From the NCBI RefSeq assembly GCF_004664715.2, contig NC_051071.1:36081530-36145529 (forward strand): a stretch of 64,000 bases of DNA, given 5' to 3'. Below the pieces are notes generated by a model. It made no database searches. It was not told the DNA's origin and saw only the letters and a program-made list of their open reading frames with translations. Positions within the stretch are counted from its first letter, which is position 1. Each line of letters begins with the position of its first letter. This document shows, piece after piece, positions 57,311 to 64,000 of this stretch. The position numbers and the translations under genes are program-made. The DNA is from Peromyscus leucopus. Taxonomy: Eukaryota; Chordata; Mammalia; Rodentia; Cricetidae.

Positions 57311-59078
57311 ATGAGTTCTTACAAATCCCCATAAAAGTAAAGGAAGTAGGGAATGGCAATAATCATATGTATATATTTTAAAAAGGGTGAAAAGTTATTA
57401 TATTTATTTCCCATGGTTATCCAACCTTTGGGTACTGGATCGCTATGTAATACCTTGTATCCAAATTAGTTCAGAAGACCTGGAGAAATTAGAATTTATA
57501 TTGTAGTCTCTGTTTTTCCTTGTTTTCCATGGATGAGATACCTACAAACTACAGTATATTAGAACATTATTTGTATGTCCATTCTAACACAGTTTATTCC
57601 TAAAATACTTGATGTAGCTGGTAGCTCTCTCTACTGTCCCCAGTGCACATCCACCTTCAACTTCTTAAATAACCAATGAGTTATGACCCCAAGTTTCCAA
57701 TCATTCAAAATGCTAGTAATAGCTGTTTGTGAACAAATTCATCCAATTACACCAAATTTTGCTTTACATTTACTTTTAAAAATCTCATGACAATTATGTC
57801 TACACATATCTTTTATATTTCCCATTTCAGCATTTTAAAATAAGTAATAATGATTTATTGCCAATTAACCTAATTAAGGTTAAAACACCTGCTGTGTATT
57901 TTAGGGCTTTTTATGATGTCAGGGAGCAGGATTTAGCCTATATTCAATATGAAAAGGTTTTTATTCATTTTTCTTCATCTCTTTAATTATTTACTGTTAC
58001 AGTCAACTGGATTCCATATACCCTCATGATATAAAAATGCCCAATTTTCAAATTATTGCATGTGATGCTTTTACAAGGTAAATCAATGGATATTCCTGTT
58101 TCCTGAATCATTTTAATAATCACTGCTGCCTCTATTCATCAAGCAGTACTTTTGTGTAATGGATGTTGGAATGTGTTGATAACTTTAATAGACATTTGTT
58201 AAATTGAACGTACATTTAGACAGCAATTTGTACCAGCTCTAATGACAATCTTTACTGTTCTACCAGGAGAAACTGACAAATTCAAGAAATATGAGCACTC
58301 ATAAATTCATGAGATATTAAATGACAAGATTGGTTTAACACATTCTACATACCTCATCCTAGTTGATAGGAAACTATTTCACTTATCCTAGAATAAAAAT
58401 CAAAATGACATCTATTACTCTATTCACATTTCAGATAATCAAGGCTTACATTTATGGGACAAATATTATTAAATGTGCATTATTATGGTTCACACTTCCA
58501 TCTTTATCATCATCATTAAATTAGTCAAAAGCATGACCTGGAGGCATGACATTCTTCTAAGTGCTTCCTGTTTGGGGGAAAGCGATATCAGTATCTACAC
58601 ACAGGAAAAGTGACAATCTGAATCAGCATTTGCTCCATCAGTATCCATCTACTCAGGTTTGAGAAATAGGATGTATGCTTTATTCACTGAAATAAAGTTT
58701 AGTATTTATTTATACCAAAATCAAGACAGAGAAGATAAATTCACGATAGAACAATGTGTGCATTGCATTGCCCTTCAGGCTGCAGGCTTCAACAATAGAA
58801 TCTACCCCAACCTCAATGTTTGCAGAAATACTTCCACTGCTTCTAATCAGTGTGTTCAATCTTTGTACATCCTTTCCTTGCTTGGAATTCTTTACCCCCT
58901 TTTTCTATTGGTAAAATTTAAAGAAAGAAAAATAACAGCAAAACTATCCATTCTCCTAGTACTCTCCATTGAAAACAGTCACTGATCTGAGTGTACAAAT
59001 ATATTCTTTCTATGTCCCAACTCCTCAAAGAGTCGAAGTGATAACAGGTTTGTACTGAATGTTAATTGAGGGAATGAC
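57311..59078. other. 1.8 kb repeat-poor stretch, possible conserved noncoding DNA
   Basis: The segment at about 57830-57960 is rich in TAATTA-like cores (ccaattaacctaattaaggt). A 108-codon frame at 58659-58985 has no recognisable domain. Conservation is unknown. Confidence 0.3.
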
Positions 59079-59079
59079 C

Positions 59080-59240
59080 TAAGTCAGGTAACATGAACTT
59101 GAGTCACATTTCCAACTCTCTAATTTCATGAGAGTACACAAGCTAACTAAACTTTCTGAGCTTTAGTTTTCTAATCTGTGAAATCGGGAAAATGTACTAG
59201 GAGACCTTATAATTTTGTGAGATGTGCATATTGAAGCTAT
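59080..59240 (-). mobile_element. MIR (ancient SINE)
   Basis: Inverted MIR text: gagtcacatttccaactctc, gagctttagttttctaatct, gtgaaatcgggaaaatgtac. Typical of the reverse orientation. Confidence 0.65.
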
Positions 59241-59394
59241 AGCTTATTTCTCTTCCCACATCTCCTCCTCATATACATTGTAGTTGTTGTTAATTTGCGT
59301 GATTCTTCTTCAGTTCTATTTCTTCATTCAGTTTCTCAGAATCAGACTTAAACCTTTCCAAAGAAGCAATTTTCCTTGAGATAGCATAATATGA

Positions 59395-59796
59395 TTTGTT
59401 CCCCACAAGTTTCACTCTCTGGAAGCCTGGTCTCCAATGCAGTGATGTTGAAGGGGGTGGAAACTTTGGGAGGTGGAGCCTGTTGAAAAGAGAGTGGGGT
59501 TTTGAAGTCATCAGTCCAGTAAGAGATTAACTTATCTGTTAGGAGTGTTATATTCCCTGATGCCGGATTGGTGAATGAGAGCAGGTTGGGAGAAAGTGAA
59601 TTCAGCTTACAATCTTGTCATCTTCCATACCTCTCTCTTTGCATGTGTTTCTAGTGTATGAAGTCATGCTGCAGGATGCCCTCCTCAGAAGTGGTGGCCA
59701 GTGCCACAGTACTGGACCTGCCAAACCTATTTATGAAGTATCTTGTCTCACACGTTTCAATTAAAGTCACACAGAACAGATTAAGACACTCCATTT
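59395..59796 (+). mobile_element. MaLR LTR (MLT1/MST-like)
   Basis: Plus-strand order: tttgttccccacaagtttca, gaaactttgggaggtggagc, catgctgcaggatgcccct-like text, ccagtgccacagtactggac, and an end like cagaacagattaagacactc. This is the pattern of a mammalian MaLR LTR, strongly diverged. Confidence 0.6.
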
Positions 59797-59930
59797 GATG
59801 ATACAATATATATGTATATCAATCAGGGCATACTAATTAAGGCTCATCATTAGGAATGGTTTTAAGGCAATGCAAGTCCTCCAAAACTATCATATTTCAG
59901 AAAGAAAAACACAAACCAGCCGAAAAGTAA

Positions 59931-59931
<1 letters not shown>
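59797..59931. other. spacer, nothing recognised
   Basis: Short unique-looking sequence before a GT repeat. Confidence 0.5.
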
Positions 59932-59932
<1 letters not shown>

Positions 59933-59973
<41 letters not shown>

Positions 59974-60325
59974 TGCTCTATGACTGTATTGTACAGTGAA
60001 AACATGTGAGCATGCCATGCAAGCATATGCATGCAGAGGCCAAGCAAGATGCAGGACATCTTCTTTGCTTGTTTTCTACCTTCTGCCTTGGATGGGAAGC
60101 TTAATTTGTGGGCTTAGAATAGATGGCCAGTGGCCTTTGGGAATCCACCTGTCTTTGAAGCCCTTTGTTGGAGTTACAGCTGTGAATGCTGTCCCAGATT
60201 TTTATTGTTACAGTTTTGTTTTTAGCATGGGTCTTGGTGATTGAAACTTGGTCTTCATGTCCTTATACTTGTCAAGCATGTATTATTGTTACCCAGTGAG
60301 AAAGTCATCTCCCCATCCTAGTAAT
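59933..60325 (-). mobile_element. B3-type SINE with terminal GT repeat
   Basis: A (GT)n tract at 59933-59972 is followed by gcatgcagaggccaagcaag, acagctgtgaatgctgtccc, agcatgggtcttggtgattg, tgtcaagcatgtattattgt and cagtgagaaagtcatctccc, the inverted B3 order with the tRNA-like head at the right end. It is strongly diverged, with a long middle. Confidence 0.6.
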
Positions 60326-63300
60326 GCAGGTAATTTGATGCTCTGATTGAGAATTTGCATTCTTTCACAATTTACTATTCTAAACAAAACACATTGTTTT
60401 GACATCCTCCTAAAGGAAACATCAGCACTTGTCTACTTTTTGATAAAATTCTCCAAAATTATTATTATTATACAAAGCAGCAAAAACAGGAGAGTAGGGT
60501 AGTAAAAAGACGTTTTGAAAGGAAGACAGTGATGTACCCAATTTTCTAATGTCATATATTTTTCTGGGTCTTGATGTATTTGTGAGGTTTACTTATTTTG
60601 TATTTTTTCTGATTTGTTGCTTTGCTTTTTCAAAATAAGCACACGTATTCATATTAATTTTTTAATGGGGCACAAAGTAGCACGTGCTTCAGTGTGGTCA
60701 GATATGACCTAAATCTGACCTTCAAGGTCTGTATTCTGAGTCTCATGGGTCTAGTACAGAATTATATCTTTCCTGTAATTATTTTTCCTACTTTCTAACA
60801 TCTATAACCTTGTCCGAACTACAGAACTGTAGAAAGATCAAATTTCCCAATCTTTTAGGATGTTTATGAGACATTTTATTTTTATCATAATCCATATTGG
60901 TGGTTCTTTCCAGCTTTGCTTTACATGATGTATGAAAACTTGAAATGGACTCTGGGATGCAGTCGCTCTGCTGAAATACTTGCTTGCTAGAAATCTGAAG
61001 TTGGGGTGAGGTTGACCCAGAACACCCATGTATTAGCCCCTTGAGCTTGTGGGGTGCAGCTGGAAGCGTCCCCAGCACACTGAGGCGTAACTTCACATAT
61101 GTATTTTTGGCTGAAGATTCCAACGAAATCATTAGAGCTGACAGACATTATTGCCTAGCATAATTAAGAGCAAAATGACTTGTTTTGAGATTGTCCTTAA
61201 GAAATGGTTACAAAGTCGGAAGGCACGTCCCCAAGGATTTCCCCGAACGTCCCCATCCATGGAAAGGCACCAGTGGGCGCTATAAACAGGTGGCCTACTT
61301 CAGCTTTTATCTTTTTTTTAAACCGAAGTAATAATACGTTTCTGTTAAGAACAGTTATGCAGAAGTCATCCTTGAAAATCCTTCATTAGTCTTCATAAGT
61401 AGCCTTCAAAATCATATAGGATGAATGTAGTTTAGAGACAAAAATAATCTGTGTCAATTTCTGTTCAAGGTCAAGTCTGAAAAGATACAAGTGTTATTTT
61501 TCATAAATTAAGCTTTTGTCATAATTGCCTCTCTGCTTGATATAACAAAGTGCTTTTTCCATCAAATGATATTTCTAGCAGAAATAAATATTTTATAAAT
61601 TCAGTCCTTCTGAAGCTTGCATTCAAGTAGAGTCAATCTTATTTTTAGAACATTTATGCATTCCTACTTTTAAAAAAATCATTTAAAGTTCTACTTATAA
61701 AGATCATATTTCTTCTTTACTGCCAAAAGATCACAAATGCCTACAAGGCAGAAAACTTCCTGTCGAACAAGGGAGATTAGATGAGGCTTTCAAGAAAAGA
61801 TTAATCTGTCCATTGAAATCCAGTTGGTATTGCTTAAGCGGATGATTTTCTTAGCAACCAATGCAATGAAAACGATATGACTTAATGTCACCAGTTTCAA
61901 TGAGTGAACATTTTGGTTCTACCAGAAGGCATTAGGTTCAGTTTTAAATAAAGTAATCATTTAAAACTGACAAGAAGCTAGTGATTGACTATAAAGCCAT
62001 GCAGCAGAACTGGAGAATGTGTGGAATTTAAAGAGGACTACTCCATTTTTAAAATTCAAAATTTCAAATAAAATTCTAAGAGCTTCAGTATATTGCTGAT
62101 AGGGGCAGATACTGCACATCTAATTACAAGGATTGTATGTGCAAAGCACCTGAACAGAGAAGTTTTATCCTTATTTAAGAGGGCGCTCAAACCGAAATCT
62201 GTCTGTAGAATATAAATGAGACTAAAATGCCTTTATTTGTGCTTAATGCACATTTATAAGACACAAAATGCTTACATATTTAAATGTTTGAGACCCAATC
62301 CTGTGTTTGCAAATTCTAGCTTACAATATGATTATGATTACATAGATCTAAAACCTCAAATATTTCAGCATATCTCCTGGGGTTTTTCTTCTTTCCTGTG
62401 TTTCCATGTCCTTAATCAAGACTTAGATAACCACATATGGTCTGAAATGCTTTTCTTGCTTCATAGAGTCTTAATTTTTTTTAAATCTTTCAACTCCTTT
62501 AAGTTAAAATAGCATCATGTCATGAAGCTGTCCTGCTCTCTGATTACCACAGTCACATGGAGTTTGGCTCATAGAATTCATGACAGTCTTCCTTTCTACT
62601 GAAAAGCTTTCAGACAATTTATCCATTTGGAGGCACATAAACTAAAACATAGAAAATTCCCCAAATTCCTTCTGACTAATCACCTTCCCATAGATTTAGA
62701 GTCATATCATTACAGCATTTGAAGACAGATAGTCCCAAACAAAGAGAATATGCTAATATTTCCATTAATGTCTCTCCATAAATGGAAATACCCTGTCCAT
62801 CTGAAAGAAAATTGATAGGAACTGCTTTATAGTACATGCATCTACTGGCTATCAGCCTTCTAATTTATCCAGTGAAGATTTGTTGTATAATAAGACAGAA
62901 AATTCTGTAAGATTTGGGAAGGGAGAAGTTTAGGTCCTTGAGAATACATAAAATAAATACCATGATGATATTTTCCTCTCAAAGATATTTAGGCAGGATG
63001 AAAACACATCAAAATATGAAAGATATGTAATCAGGAGCTCTGGTAAAAGGTATACTCAGAGAGGTAGCTGAATGTTAGAGAGGAGAAACATTCTTGAAAC
63101 TTATGGCTTCCTTCTGGACCACAGTGAGTGAGTAGATGTGATGGAATATGAAGAACTGGTTCCTCCAAAGAATAGGTCTGTGGAATTCACTAAACAAGAC
63201 AGAGTCATGTGCAGGCCAACTACAAAACTCTCAGTAGACAGCATTGGTGAAAAGCAGGAAACCCTGGTCTCTGTGAGAAAAAGATAAATTGTAAACCTCA

Positions 63301-64000
63301 AAGAGTACAGGAAAGCATAAAAATGAAGCATAATAAGAGGAAATAATTGAGTGCAACAGAAGGTTAAAAACTGAAAAAAAATAGAGTGAAGTTCAAAAAA
63401 TTAAAATGTTATAATAAATTCTCTATGGAACTTTTAATGGAGGAAATGAATACAAGAGAATTAAATTAGAAAAAGAATGATGAAGTCATGGAAGATATTC
63501 ATGACTGTGGATGGGGAAAAAAAAAAGAGAAAGTACCCAAGGCCTGGATATGCCCAAGGTAACTCAATGAGAAAACATAAATTACACAGCTGAGAAAGTC
63601 GGAACATAGAACTGGTCCTAAGAGAGTAGACAAAAACAGTGTTTTATAAAGAGGCATTGATAGAATAACTTGAAAGGAAAAACTCCTGCACACCAACATT
63701 CTTAGTGGAAGGCAATAGACAAACGGGTAAGAAGAGATAAAACCAGGCTGTCCTTCATCATCTTTGCAATAGTGAATATCATAATTACTATAAAACATAG
63801 ACTACACTGACAGGAAATGAGTTTGTGATGCATGACATGTTCAATGTTAGAAGATCTCACCAATATACAAAAGCCAAAAGAAAGAAAGGTGAGAATAATA
63901 TCAATTCTCAGAAAAAAGAACCTACCCACATGGCTACACAGAGGAGTATGCTTGGAAATCTTTTGGTAATGCCAACATAACTCAAAATCAATGGCTCAAA
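60326..64000. other. 3.7 kb repeat-poor stretch, candidate regulatory DNA
   Basis: No interspersed repeats are recognised by eye over 3.7 kb. The part at about 60780-62100 has a balanced composition, several CpG (for example 61210-61275) and homeodomain-like AT cores. Open frames are short. Regulatory function is only inferred from the lack of repeats. Confidence 0.35.

Overview
The window is mammalian, AT-rich, CpG-poor intergenic DNA with no intact protein-coding gene, no recognisable tRNA or rRNA gene and no bacterial-type features. The repeats point to a muroid rodent: B1, B2, B3, B4/ID and RSINE1-type SINEs, rodent L1 and Lx-type LINEs, a rodent hAT family, and rodent LTRs. The young B1 copies have the form (gagctccaggaaaggcgcaa, then agctacacagagaaaccctg) I associate with cricetids (hamsters, voles, deer mice). 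The species is an inference. All repeat family names come from sequence recognition, not from a database search.

Layout. 1-3 kb: intergenic DNA with a 1.25 kb L1 insertion that has an inverted 5' half (twin priming) and a perfect 16-bp target-site duplication. 5.8-9.1 kb: a SINE cluster. 10.6-12.3 kb: a long CT tract, a stretch that looks like conserved noncoding DNA, and an ancient L2 3' end. 14.4-17.4 kb: rodent interspersed repeats, an LTR-like element and a MIR. 19.0-25.8 kb: a structurally full-length but dead L1 on the minus strand, bounded by a 14-bp target-site duplication. It has a 3' UTR with a G-rich tract, an ORF2 broken by a B1 with its own 15-bp duplication and by several stops and frameshifts, a broken ORF1 with an internal 24-bp repeat array, and a GC-rich 5' UTR of about 63-bp monomers. 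25.9-26.5 kb: a degenerate, internally repetitive block. 28.0-28.2 kb: a MER5A-like fossil. 30.2 kb: a GACA/GATA microsatellite. 32-37 kb: a mosaic of old L1 pieces interrupted by an LTR-like element and a young B1. 38.2-39.2 and 43.7-44.2 kb: a hAT fossil and two opposite-orientation copies of one LTR-like family carrying B1 modules. 45.7-47.5 kb: an Lx-type L1 3' end. 49-55 kb: young B1 copies with clear target-site duplications and a second hAT fossil. 57-60.3 kb: MIRs, a MaLR LTR and a B3. 60.3-64 kb: almost repeat-free, and a candidate for conserved regulatory DNA.

There is no pathway or operon. The window is best read as a gene desert or deep intron shaped by retrotransposition. The observations most worth checking are the L1 5' UTR monomer array, whose spacings are all multiples of three and which keeps long antisense reading frames open, and the 24-bp (8-residue) repeat array in the ORF1 coiled coil. 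No previously undescribed biological system is demonstrated.
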